Origin: Edolisoma coerulescens
Taxonomy: Eukaryota > Chordata > Aves > Passeriformes > Campephagidae
Direction of reading: 5' to 3'
DNA length: 64,000 nucleotides
Assembly: GCA_013397115.1 (NCBI GenBank)
Contig: VWZW01000500.1
Coordinates: forward strand, 497,455 to 561,454
The translations under genes and the position numbers were made by a program. A model generated the notes under the pieces. That model saw only the letters and a list, made by a program, of their open reading frames with translations, was not told the origin of the DNA and searched no databases. Below are positions 37,401 to 48,300 of this stretch, one piece after another (positions within the stretch are counted from its first letter, which is position 1; every line of letters starts with the position of its first letter).

Positions 37401-38140
37401 TTCCCTGTGCGCTGCCTGTCCCTGCTCTGAAGGGGGACAGAGGCAGCAGCCCAAGTGCCAGCACAGCGAGCGGGAGTGAGCTGCCGCGTCTCCGAAGGGA
37501 GGCAGAGCACCAGGCAAGTCTGTTCTCTGAGCAGCTCCATCTTCTGGTTCCAGGGACAAGTTACAGGTTTTTAATGGTTTGGGTTTGGAAAAGACAAAAG
37601 TAACCCAGTTGTAATCGATTAGCACTTAAAAATGAGGAAAATAGTGTTCTTTCAAGTTATAAGGAGAGCTCAATTAGCCTATGTAATACAATCTCACTTC
37701 CAAACTTCACAATTGCAATCTTACTGTTCTAAGTGACTGAGACATTTTTCTTGCCAGCCTACAAGCCTGCATTACTCAGTGGAGTTTGTTATTTTTCCCC
37801 TCAATTTTTTCAGAGCTGGCAATCTGTAAGCCTCTGTATTTCTGACTCAGCTGTAATGCAGTCATTCTCAATGTTTTCCCTGGTATTGACACTGAATTTT
37901 TCTAACAGATCTTGCAATTAATTTTTCTGCCCTTTAAGATGCCATATGCTTGCAAATGTTACATCTTCAGGTGTAAGCGTTCCCTCATTTACTAAATTAG
38001 TAAAAATTTTTTGCCCAGATAGGGGGTTTAGAGCCTCCATTCTGTTTGCAAGATTTTCTCCTCACACCTCTATCTTCAAGTTTAGTTGTGAATCATTGAT
38101 ACTTTTATTATCAACTTTGCGGTCTAGAAGAGTACAGGCA
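34426..38140. other. Intergenic region between convergent ARF4 and PDE12, no gene recognised
   Basis: About 3.7 kb carries no exon I can match to a known protein. From about 36,340 to 37,560 the sequence is less AT-rich and holds open frames of up to 171 codons, which I could not assign to any family. The texture there could reflect a degraded retroelement long terminal repeat or transcribed non-coding sequence. I see no paired repeats that would prove either. Confidence 0.4.
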
Positions 38141-40528
38141 TAAACTCATGCAAGACTGAACTACACTTTATTTTTTAATCAGATTTAGAACAGTTACTCA
38201 TCAAAAACCCCACCCAAATTATTTAGGGTCCAATTTTTCAGGGAGAGTCCACTAGTGCAGTGATCCAACATCCTTCATTGCCACTTTTATTGTCGCATTC
38301 CATTTTGCTTCCCTTTTGTATCCAAAGGTGCTTAGCTGAAGTACTTACTTAACAAAACCAGATATCTGAGGGTTTACATATAAGCCTGGCAAAGCTGTTG
38401 GAATAAATGAGCACCCTTTCATTGAGGTCTTGTGTTATGGTTTGGGGTGGAGCAGGTCTTTGTCTTGCTTCAAGCTTTCATCACCTCTTTCTACCTCCAA
38501 GCTTGTATCTTGTTCTTTGGGCACAAATGGCTTTAAGGTAAATAAGTTCAGGACACAAAGACTCACTAAAATGTTAATACAAGCAAGAGAACTAAAGGCC
38601 CTGTATTTTTAACAGGATCGTGTCCCTGTTTTAGTTTGGTGTGGCACGAGCAGGAACAAGGAGACAATTCACAGGTGGTAGAGCAGGATCAGGTAAGAGA
38701 GTTTGGGTAAGAGGGAAGGTTAACTGCTTATATTGCTGAAAAAAAGCTACTTGCAGAGGACATTTACACGAGCTCTTTAGCAACACAGGCTTCTACAGAC
38801 TCTGAGTAGTGGAATTTGTCCATTTCCCTTTATCTGTGTGCAGAGTTGATAATGAAATACTGGACAGTTCATGAGCTTTGTCTTCTCACATCATGCTGCT
38901 TGAGACACATTTGGAGATTTATGGGCCTGTATCTTTTTAGCCTTGTGTGATCTCTGAAGGTAAACCTGCCTTGAGGGCTTTGCTACTGCAGCTACCAGCA
39001 TCATGTCAGATGCCCAGGCACTACAGTAGCAAAACACAATAGTAATTGTATTGGAAATAACAGAAAAGAGCAGATATTTACAAGCTTCTACAAAGCACCA
39101 CCCCTCACAGCATAGCAAGTACTATGGCAAGAGACAGCACCAGCAAGCCTCAGAAATATCCCCCTTGAAATTGACTGCCTGGTTTGAGTAGCGTTTAAAC
39201 AGTTGAGTGAATCCCAGCTACAACTACAGTGCACCAGAATGCAGGGGAGGTGAGCAGGTGTGCAAGTAGAGTACACAGCTTTTATCAACCCAGGCACACT
39301 TGTTTTGCCATGAAAGACACCAGTAACTAGAAAAAAAACATAAACAACTGACAATAGTGACAGACAATTGATAAAGGGAGTTTTATTAGGTGAAAGAGGA
39401 AGATCTAGTGAATGGTTTCCAAATGCTCTTTGTTTCCTATGGACTAATGATGCAGGGGCAAGAAGCTTGTTAAATGATTCAGCTCCCTCCAACACATTCA
39501 GTGAAGGTATGGATAAAATACACTTCCCCACATAGGGAAAACAGGGAAATCTAGGCTATTTATAGAAAGAAAAAATGCACTTAAAACCACTTAAAAATTC
39601 AGGTTGTCTTTGTATGCAAGAGAGGAACAAAATACAACCACTGTGATAAAGGTTTGCAAGTCACTTATGTTTCTTTGTAAAGATTTAGGCACAGGTAGCT
39701 AATGTACCACACTATCCTGTATCTCTCCCCACCTCAAAACAGACGATATTGATAAAAAGCTCCCTCCCATCCAAAGCTGATTGTCCTAAACTCATTACTG
39801 CCGATGACTCAAACCAGAAGGAGCAGATGTTCAAAGGAGATGCTGTTTCTTCATGTAGTCCAGTTTTACCAGGTGTTAACATTATCCTCATTACCCATGT
39901 TATGTGGGCAGACAAACTGCTTCCAAATCAATTATAGCCTTGAATTTAACACGGTTGATTATTGACAGTCTGTTCAGTGATAATTAAGAACATCTTTTCA
40001 GAAGTTGGTAGGTACAAGTACACTGTTCGTGTAACTTACCAAAAGTTGGGCCATAGCAACAGTAAGTGAACAAGACAATTTCTGAACTTAAATTATCATT
40101 ATAGCAATTACAGTGAAGTTGAGTCAACTAGATCCATTTGGGTTTGGGTTCGGTGTTTGGTTCTGAATTAAGCAGGGTTCAATCTGTACACTGTCTTACA
40201 AATCAGATTAAATTCATATTTTTTTAAATAAAAGAATTCTTAAATCTTTTAAAAACACCACTAGAAAGGTATTTGATAATCCAATTTTCAAAACCCTTTC
40301 TTAAGTATATTTTTTCCCATTACCATATAAAAAAGGGGGAAATTGTCATGCAAATATTGAGCAGTGTCATAATATTCAGTAGAGCCATTAAACACATGAA
40401 CTCTTCATTAATCATTTCGGCTTTCCTTTTAGTAGCATACAAGTCAGGGTCTAACCTCAGTTCCCCAGCAGTACATTAAATTAAATTTCTTGTTTGAAAA
40501 CCTCCAAAAGCAGCATGCCAGAGCTGCT
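38141..40528 (-). other. PDE12: Probable PDE12 3' untranslated region
   Basis: This lies downstream of the PDE12 stop on the minus strand. Minus-strand AATAAA signals (TTTATT on the plus strand) occur at 39382-39387 and 38167-38172, implying 3' UTRs of roughly 1.15 or 2.4 kb. No coding sequence was recognised. The end point is inferred only from these hexamers. Confidence 0.45.
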
Positions 40529-43500
40529 CTATTTCCACTTCAAGTCACATATTAGTGCTATATGATCAGAAGGATGTGAAACACTTGGCAAAGCCTGATG
40601 GGTTGTTATTTCTTCATGACTTGGCAATGGAATGACTTGTTCAACCTCTAGAGCATTTTTGTCAATGAAAATGTAGTCCAGACATCCATGAAACCCACCA
40701 ACATAGTTTGTATAAGCAGGTTCTCCACAAGCACTTAGCAGTTTGAAAGGATGGCTTAGAGTCATACTGCACCTTTCTTCCTCCCCATTTGAGACCCAGT
40801 CTTCATGATCTTCAGCAATGCCACCGCTGCTGATAAAACTGTAAGTCCCTGACGAGGGTGTGCTATTAAAATCTCCACAGAATATGACTGGGATATTGGG
40901 ATACAAGTCACATGCTACATGCTTGATGTGAGACATGGCTACAGCAATTTGGATCAGACGGATGTTCCCACCTAAGGATATAAAAAAGTATTATTTCAAA
41001 TAGTAATTTCAATGTAATATTTCAAATAATGCAGAACAGCACTGGAGGTGTTCACTGGATTGCTCATTTAAGCATATATAGCTTTGAAACAGCAATGTTG
41101 CATTTTAGAATAGTCTTCATGAATTAAGAAGCCTTTAAAGTTTGTGACTATGAAAGTTTTTGAGAGGCAGACAATTTTAACTTAAACTTGCACATGCAAG
41201 AACTCTGAAGTTTTAACACCCATCGTACAGCAGTTTTCCATTTCATGGCAACCATCCTAATAATATTCCCAAAAAGGCACAGAACCAAAAGAAAACTCTT
41301 TGAGAAGAGAAGAATCTCTTCTAACGGCTTCTGTAGCCAAATCTGGTTGCCCTCCTGGCAGTACCCCAAGAGGGCTCCATGTTCAACCGGCCTGGGAAAC
41401 CACAAGCACACACAAAGCTCTCTCTAGTTTATGGTCTGCTTTTTGGGTGAATTGTGTGTAATGTGACTTGCCTTGCTTTCATCTGGATTCTACTGAGTCC
41501 CAGGCAGACTAGAAAAATAAATACATAACCAGACCTAGGAGTCTGGCTTGATTTCATCTAGATAAGAAGTAAGGCAGGAAACCCTCAGTTCCAGAAAAAA
41601 AGGCCATAGCTGCAAAAGAATGGTGGGAAATCTATTCTCCCAAAGAGCAAAAACCTTTCCAAACCCAGTTATCTTACATGCAGGATTGTGCCAAAATTAC
41701 CTTTGGGGTGCCAGTATAGGTGGGTATTTGCTACACAAAGCTTCCTGGGAGGATCAGATGTAGACTGAAGAACCGAAACCTTTAAGAGAAAAAGACTGTT
41801 AAAGTCTTAAATAGAGAGCTTATATATTTTAAAATGCACTAGTCAGCCCTTATGGCAATCCAGTTCAAAGAATCTGATGCTCATAACAAATAAACTCAAT
41901 TTAGGAGCTGTACTTTTCATTAATCTTCTATATAAGGTCTGGGTATCAGCCAAAATATTACCACTACATCCAGGTATTTAACAAACATTCTTTTGACTGG
42001 GTCTGGTTTGACCATATTTTTTCATAAGATATTGTTCATGCTGTACCATTCTTAAATACTTTTATTTTCTATTCACCAGTTCTCTCTGCAACAGAACTGG
42101 AGCTAAATCTCTGTTTTTAGCAAGCAAATGTAGCATTCCATAATTATTAAATTGAACATAAATTTGGACGTGATTTCAGTTATCATGGAAATCCTGTTAG
42201 TCCTACTCAGTCCACGAGCAGGAAACTTTTATCAGTGTTTCTGCAATTCCTGACACAGCCTTCTATCTTACACACTTGTACAACAGAGGTCTGCACCCTC
42301 TGGCATCAGGAAGCTCACACACTTGTACAACCTTATTTGTCTCCCTCCTGTCAACTGCTGAAGAGGCGTTATAAAGCATACTCAATTAACTTACTTAAAA
42401 TTGATTTATAAGATCTAAGTTTTATAAAATACATTGTGACATATGAGAATAAGTAGTGAAAAACTAGCAGCCAATATCACCAGCCAGGAATCACTACCTG
42501 GCCCTACTACCTGAATCTCAACAGCTGTCTTCACTTTAAAGCAAAACAGTACTGCCTTTTTCACCAAATTTTGGTAATTCCATATATCCAGTTCAGTAAG
42601 GTCTCAGTGTTTTGTTCTTGTTTCTAAGTTGATCTTCTGCTCTATCCATTATCCCAGCTAACAGAGAACATAATTCCATGTCAACATAGTTCCAAATTGT
42701 TAATCCCTCACCTTCACCTCCCTTGTGCTGCTTGAGGCTCAACAAAGCTGGCCCGGCTGCACCTGGAGACAGTGGGAGGAGGAGAAAGGGGAAAAAAAGA
42801 GGGGAAAGAGAAGAAGGCATGTCAAAACTGGTACCTGCAGCACAGATGACCTCTGCAGCACCTTCTCCTGCACCAGGGGGTACTTGGCCAGCTGCTCACA
42901 CAGCTCCTTGTGCAGCGGCTCTGAAAGCAGGGCTTCGCTGAAAGCGATGTCGTGCTGGCTGAGGAGGCTGAACTTGTCCCTGCGATAGAAAGTGGCCAGG
43001 CCTTCGTGCTGCTTCTCCTTAATCCTGAACAGCCCTTCCAGTCCGAAAGCATCTAGGGCCGGGGCCAAGCTGTCCACGAAGACAGATTTATCCACCTCTT
43101 GCAAGCAGATGAGATCGGCGCTGTAGCCCGCCAGCTCCTTCTTGAGCAGGTTCTGGCGGTAATCGATCTCCAGGGCGTAGGGAGCGCAGTAGGGGTAGAG
43201 CACGGTGCGGGAGAACTCGGTCTGCGCGTAGGTGTCGGCCAGGATGTTGTAAGAGACGGCGCGGACGGAGCCGTGGCCGCAGACCTTCTTGGTGTAGAGG
43301 TGCCGGGCGTCGAAGGTGCAGGCGCCGGGCCCGGCCTCCACGGGGCCGCTGCTCTCCACCTCGCGGGCCGGCCCGTAGCGCTGCTCCCCGTCCCCGGGCG
43401 TGCAGCGCAGCTTCAGCCGCAGCCCCACCAGCGCGTTCGACGGCGTGAACACGCGCTCGGCCGCCGCCGTCTCCACCCAGGCCTCCCCGGCCGCGTCCCC

Positions 43501-43898
43501 GCCGCCCGCGGGGCGCTGCTCGCGGAACCAGCGGAACAGGCAGTGCTGCGGCGCGGCGAACTCGGCGCTCACCTTGGGGCACACGGGAAAGCCGGCGAGG
43601 AGAGAGCGCGGCAGGCGGAGCTCGGTGAGCGCGGGCGGGTTGCGCTCCACGCGGTACCGCGCGTCCCCGATGTGCAGCACGGCGCCGTCCTGCCAGGCGG
43701 ACGCGTTCGGCACCTCCTCCGCCACCGCCGCGCCGTCGCGGGAGAACAGCCGCACGGCCGGCACCGCCGCCTCGCCCTCCGCGCCGCCCTCCGCCCGCGC
43801 CTTCTTGCTCTTCTTGCCCTTCTTGCCCGCCTTGCTGTGGCCCTTGGCGGCGTTGGTGGCGATGCGCGCCAGCGCCCGCCCCAGCGGCTCCGCCTGGT
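40529..43898 (-). CDS. PDE12: PDE12, mitochondrial 2',5'-phosphodiesterase / deadenylase; N-terminus missing
   Basis: Minus-strand exons in transcript order are 43898-42835, 41779-41701 and 40971-40529 (TAG), with donors GTACCA and GTAATT and acceptors ending AAAG and TTAG. The visible part codes 527 residues. Human PDE12 is 609 aa, and the first visible residues QAEPLGR align to about residue 67, so roughly 65 residues including the mitochondrial targeting peptide are absent. The C-terminal half is an exonuclease-endonuclease-phosphatase fold. LICLQEVD carries the metal-binding Glu, FCGDFNSTPS the Asp/Asn pair and HPSDHIAL the catalytic Asp-His. The enzyme removes poly(A) from mitochondrial transcripts and degrades 2-5A, the activator of RNase L. 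A lysine-rich stretch (KKGKKSKKA) near the visible N-terminus corresponds to a variable basic segment in mammals. Exon 1 is strongly GC-rich. Confidence 0.95.
40972..41700 (-). other. PDE12 intron 2
   Basis: This 0.7 kb intron lies between exon 2 (ending HLYWHPK) and exon 3 (starting GNIRLIQ). No other feature was recognised. Confidence 0.7.
41780..42834 (-). other. PDE12 intron 1
   Basis: This 1.05 kb intron contains a 14-mer CACACTTGTACAAC repeated at 42271-42284 and 42318-42331. A polypurine stretch (on the plus strand) lies at about 42,772-42,818, close to the exon 1 donor. No exon or RNA gene was seen. Confidence 0.65.
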
Positions 43899-44200
43899 NC
43901 GACGGGGGGCGGGGCCGCGCGGGAGGCGGGAAGGGGGCGGGCGCGCGCCGCTGGCCGTGAGGCGGCACCTCCTCCCGGTCCCCCGTGCCCCGCCCCGGGC
44001 CGTCCGCTCGCTGGGGTGCCCGTGCTCCTCTCCGCGCCGTTAACCCGCCGGCGCGGCGTGAGTCAGGCCGACCGGAGAACCAGAGGTTCTGTTCTCTCAG
44101 CAACGAAAGCCCCTCTCCTCAGCGCAGCTTCCTGGCCAACAGGTGTCCGAGGCGTGGGCGGGTCTCTCTCATAACGCCCCGATGCTAACTGCCAATGGAT
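43899..44200 (-). promoter_or_regulatory. PDE12: PDE12 CpG-island promoter side, with ambiguous base
   Basis: The n at 43899 directly abuts the PDE12 coding sequence on the minus strand. Beyond it the frame stays open to an ATG at 44101-44103, but the translation is a Pro/Arg/Gly-rich string unlike the known N-terminus. It is better read as 5' flank or 5' UTR. G runs at about 43,903-43,939 (plus strand: GGGGGG, GGGG, GGG, GGG, GGGGG) could form a G-quadruplex, and such sequence is a usual cause of assembly loss. Confidence 0.55.
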
Positions 44201-45025
44201 AAATCCTTTAACGTCAAGAGTTTGGGTCTGTGTTCTGTTCGTGAGAAAACATTTCTTGTCTGGGCTGAGACCTTACACTGAATAGTCCCGAGCTGTGAGA
44301 ACCACGCTAGGAAAGTACCCAGGACTTTGGAAAATACACATAAAATTCCGTCCCGCTGCTCCCGCAGCCTCTGCGCGTGGGGCTCTGCCCACACAGACAC
44401 AAAATTAGGGTTTTAAAGCCTCTTTGTCAAGTGTGGGCAGGTGGGTAGCAAATCTCTGGAGTTCCTTAAAATTTCCATTTATAGTTGTACACAAAGCAGA
44501 AGCTTAGCAACAGCCACCTGATGCTTGAGGGTATTATAATTTCTCAAGCATTCTTGCTGTGATCTGCTTGGTGAAGGCAGAGGCTGGAGCAGAGGGACTT
44601 TCTGACTCGTTCGGGTTGTGCCAGCCCTGTGGCAGACCGGGACGGTCAAGGTAAGGTTTTTCCAAGTCTCTGCTTCTCTCTCTTTTTTTTTTTCTTTTTT
44701 TAATCACGAGAGGCAGTGATCTCGGCCAGGGAAAGCCCCGAGCCCCCCGCACAGCCCGGGCCCCGCCGCCCGCCCTCGGCTCCGGGGCAACCGCGCTGTT
44801 GTCCTGAGGGCGCCGGGAGAGCTGCGAGCGGCGGGGCTGAGGGAGCGCCGGGCAAAGGCGGGAGAACGCCGCGGCTGTCCGGAGCTGAGCTTTGTGTCCT
44901 TCGGTGCATCCACCACCGCCCGGTTTAGTGCGGTTTTAGGACATCCCACTGATGTAGGAGGTAGCTTTGGCTTTCTGCTCCCCTGTGGGAACCTGCTGAA
45001 ATGCAGTTGTGAGTTTGTGCATCGT

Positions 45026-45039
45026 GTTTCCAGAGGAAC
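45026..45039. promoter_or_regulatory. X-box-like RFX binding site
   Basis: GTTTCCAGAGGAAC matches the 14-base X-box consensus GTHNYYATRRNAAC at every position except the eighth (G for T). It lies about 350 bases upstream of the DNAH12 start codon, a usual distance for RFX-driven cilia genes. Function is inferred. Confidence 0.4.
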
Positions 45040-45142
45040 CCGACCATCTGTCTTTGGAATAGCCATACTCAGCCGCTTAAGCTGCCTTAGGAGGGTCGTC
45101 TTTTAGTTGAACCTTAGCCCAGTCACATAACACAAATTTGTT

Positions 45143-45164
45143 GGTTTGTTTGTTTGTTTGTTTT
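45143..45164. repeat. (TTTG)n simple repeat
   Basis: Four to five tandem GTTT units lie upstream of DNAH12. Confidence 0.8.
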
Positions 45165-45388
45165 TTATGTCAGGCTCTGTATGTACACACTGTCCCTTGA
45201 ACTTTGCAATTTTATCGTACGTCGTATTGTTCTCTTTTTTGAGAGCTGAACTGTCATACATAAACTGTGGAGATCCCTGAGGTAACCTCATTTTATGTCT
45301 TATGTACATTCAACTTAATATATGTCTGTGTTAAACTCCTTTCTGGACAGGATTGTATTCTAGAATCTTGGTGTGGTTATGGTTTTAG

Positions 45389-48300
45389 ATGGAGCACTCA
45401 GATGAAGCAACTTCCAAGAAACGCACTTTGAGAACTTTGTTTCGTCCTGCTGCTTTACCTCCACCAGTCATATCTGAAACGTCACCATCACAGAAAAAAC
45501 TATTGGCATACCACAGAGACAAGGAGCAGCAAGAGGTGCTTAATCAGTTACTGTGAGTTTCATGTAATTCAAGACATGTTGAAATTCAAGTGAAAGAGAC
45601 GTTGCACATTTGACATTTGACAAATAATAATTGTGTTTGTTTGATATAATTATAGTGAGATTTAATGATCAAGGAGCTGGTAATGATGAAAAATGGTTGG
45701 ATTGATTAAAGCATTAGCAATATTTTTGATATATTATTTGTTGTTTTTCTGTGGTTCTGATTCTGTGTTTTACTTTAGAATTGATAGAGCTCTTGAAGTC
45801 TATTACAAAACCGTGGACGAAACAGATAAGAGAGATGCTGCACCTCCTATCAGAGAACTGCCTTCCACTGTGAGAAAGTATTTCTTTATTGTTTTAAGTC
45901 TTGCCTATTTAGTTCTTAGTTATTGGGGCATTTATTTTACTTCTTAGAATTTACTTAAAGATACTCATTTCGTTCCTCAGTAATTCATAAATGTATTGAT
46001 ATACTCAGGTAATCCAATTGAAATGTATAGCTGTATGTCTACAGAATAAACTCTTTGTTTAGGAATAATATGTGTAAAATTTTATATTTCTGGTATTTTT
46101 TTTGTACGCTCTTCATAACAATTTTCTGTTTCTTTTTATACAGATGGTTGATAAAGAAAGCCAACAAAGAGTAAGTTAAATTCTTTCATTTGCTTTTTTT
46201 GGAGTAGAAGAGTGAATGGTCCTTATTCAGAGAAGTTGAGTATGTCATGTGGACTTACTGTTACTAAACAAGAAAAAGTAGTCTTGGGGGGAAAAATGGA
46301 ATAGGAACAAAACAGGAAACTTATCTTGTGATCCTGTAGAGGGAAATTATTTTTCTGTTATAGAAAGTACATCTATCAATAATTAATTTAACTTTAGTTA
46401 AAGATCATTACTTAGGAAAAAAACCTAACAGGCTTCAGGATTTTTTCAGTTGAGGTCATAGATTGTACCTCAGCCTGTGCAAAAAGTAGTCTTTGACATC
46501 GTTCCCTTAATTTGAAGAACATGCACTAATCCTGAAATCTGCGTGTAGCTTTTAAAGTAAGACTTCATCTCTGAAAGCCAGTTGAAACTCAAGTTAGTAT
46601 TGAAATATTTATATTAAGTAGCCTAAGGTAACACCAATTTAGCCTAGCTGTTGTTGGGTAAACTCATTCTGTAGAGATTTTATAACTCTGACTGTAGAGA
46701 TTTTATAACAAAACTGTCAATCAAAAGCAGAAATACCTATTTCTTTGGCCAAGACCCACTCCCCTTATGGGGGATATTTGTCCATACTTTTTGCCAGATG
46801 AATGTTTGTCCTAAGAACAATAACCTTAACCTTGAACTGTTTTATTGTCAGCCGTAAACTTCAGCAGAGAACCAAGGAAAATGCCATACTGACAAGTACA
46901 ATATTTTATATTTAAACATTAAGACAGAGAGACCATGTTATCAACCACCAGAGCAGCTTTTAGGATATTAATCAATGAATACTGAAAAGATTGGATTAAA
47001 TACCCTGCCCTTAAGGATTAAAAATTGTGAATAAAAAGAGACTTTTGCCAAGCCTAACACAAAAATACATGCACAGGCAGTTATTAGACCTCTGACAGTC
47101 TTGTCCTTTCAGGCAGAGTACCTCTTTCTGAAGGAACGTGCGCAGAGCAATCCAATGATTCCCATCCAGCAGCAGTGGCTGAGGTCCATGCTCGCCCTGC
47201 TGCCACGGTCGCTTATGGAGGGCAGAGACAGAAAGCTGATCACTGAAGAGCTTTTGAAGGAAATAGTAAGGGATTATGAAAAGAGCATGCAAAGATGTGT
47301 GTGTAAGTACTACGAATTCCTCAGCACTTATATTAATGTTAGTATATGTATATACTAAGCTCTGTATTCTCCTGCTGAAAATAATTTTTCCAGTTTGTTC
47401 TTTCAGCGAGGCCTGATCTTCGTAATTAACTACTGATTTAGCTTTTTTTGCCACATCAAATGTGTGTTGGCCATAATGTTTAAGGCGAAACTTGCTTATT
47501 TTATTTGAACCAGTAAAAAATTAACCATCTGAAAGTACAGTTCAAGCAAAGACAGCTATAGACCTCAGGTCAAAAAGGTTGATTGCTAATGATGTTATTT
47601 CATTATGTCTTTAACCTATTTAGTTAATTTGAAGCAAGTATGTATTGCTGCTTACTGCTAAAGAAAGGATAAACTTTTTATGTACTAGTCATTCTTTCTC
47701 CCTCTTCAGGAACAGCAGCTTTTTTAAGATGTTCGTGTACAAACACATTCATGAGTTTTCTGATGGTGCTTCTGTTGCATGAGGAAGCTTGCAATAAAAA
47801 TCTGTGAAGATAATTACTGTTTTCAGATATCACTTGTATAACTCACTTCAATTTTAAAAACCTTTTAAAAAGAGTCATGAACTGGAATTTTGAAAGTGTT
47901 TTACCTTGAAATCATGTATTGATTTCCTTTTATTTACATTTGTAGTATCTGGATTCTGAAATTGAGCCCAATTTTGTTATTATTTTAGTGGATGGCTGAT
48001 CTTTTTAAAAATATAGATTAAAAAATACACAATTTAACACAGGACTAAAAAATACACAATTTAACATGGGACTAACTTCTTTGTAATGTCATCAGTGGGA
48101 TAGTTATAGTTTCTCACTGTAATTATGTTAAACAAAGTTGCCATAAATTCTTGCAATCATACAATATATCAAGTTGGAAGGGGCCCATAAGGATCAGAGT
48201 CCCACTCCTTGCTCCTTGCAGGGATATCTAAAACTCGACCATACAACTGAGAGCTCTGTCCAGATGGTCCTTGCACTCTGGCAGGCTTGGTGCTGTGACC

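Larger units (their letters stand above)
44201..45388 (+). promoter_or_regulatory. DNAH12: Spacer and probable promoter/5' UTR region of DNAH12
   Basis: This is the part of the head-to-head spacer nearer DNAH12. A second small CpG-rich island lies at about 44,740-44,950. An RFX X-box-like site is at 45026-45039. A (TTTG)n tract occupies about 45,143-45,164. Upstream non-coding exons of DNAH12 probably lie here, because the first coding exon is preceded by GGTTTTAG, but I cannot place them. Confidence 0.45.

Noticed and set aside
43099..44043. A 314-codon plus-strand open frame opposite PDE12 exon 1
   Set aside because: It is the antisense shadow of GC-rich coding sequence. Its translation is low-complexity Ala/Gly/Arg/Val with no family resemblance, while the minus strand gives clear PDE12.
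43900..44103. Extension of the PDE12 frame upstream through the ambiguous base to an ATG at 44101-44103
   Set aside because: The added residues look like non-coding GC-rich sequence and do not resemble the mitochondrial presequence. The frame continuity across a gap is accidental.
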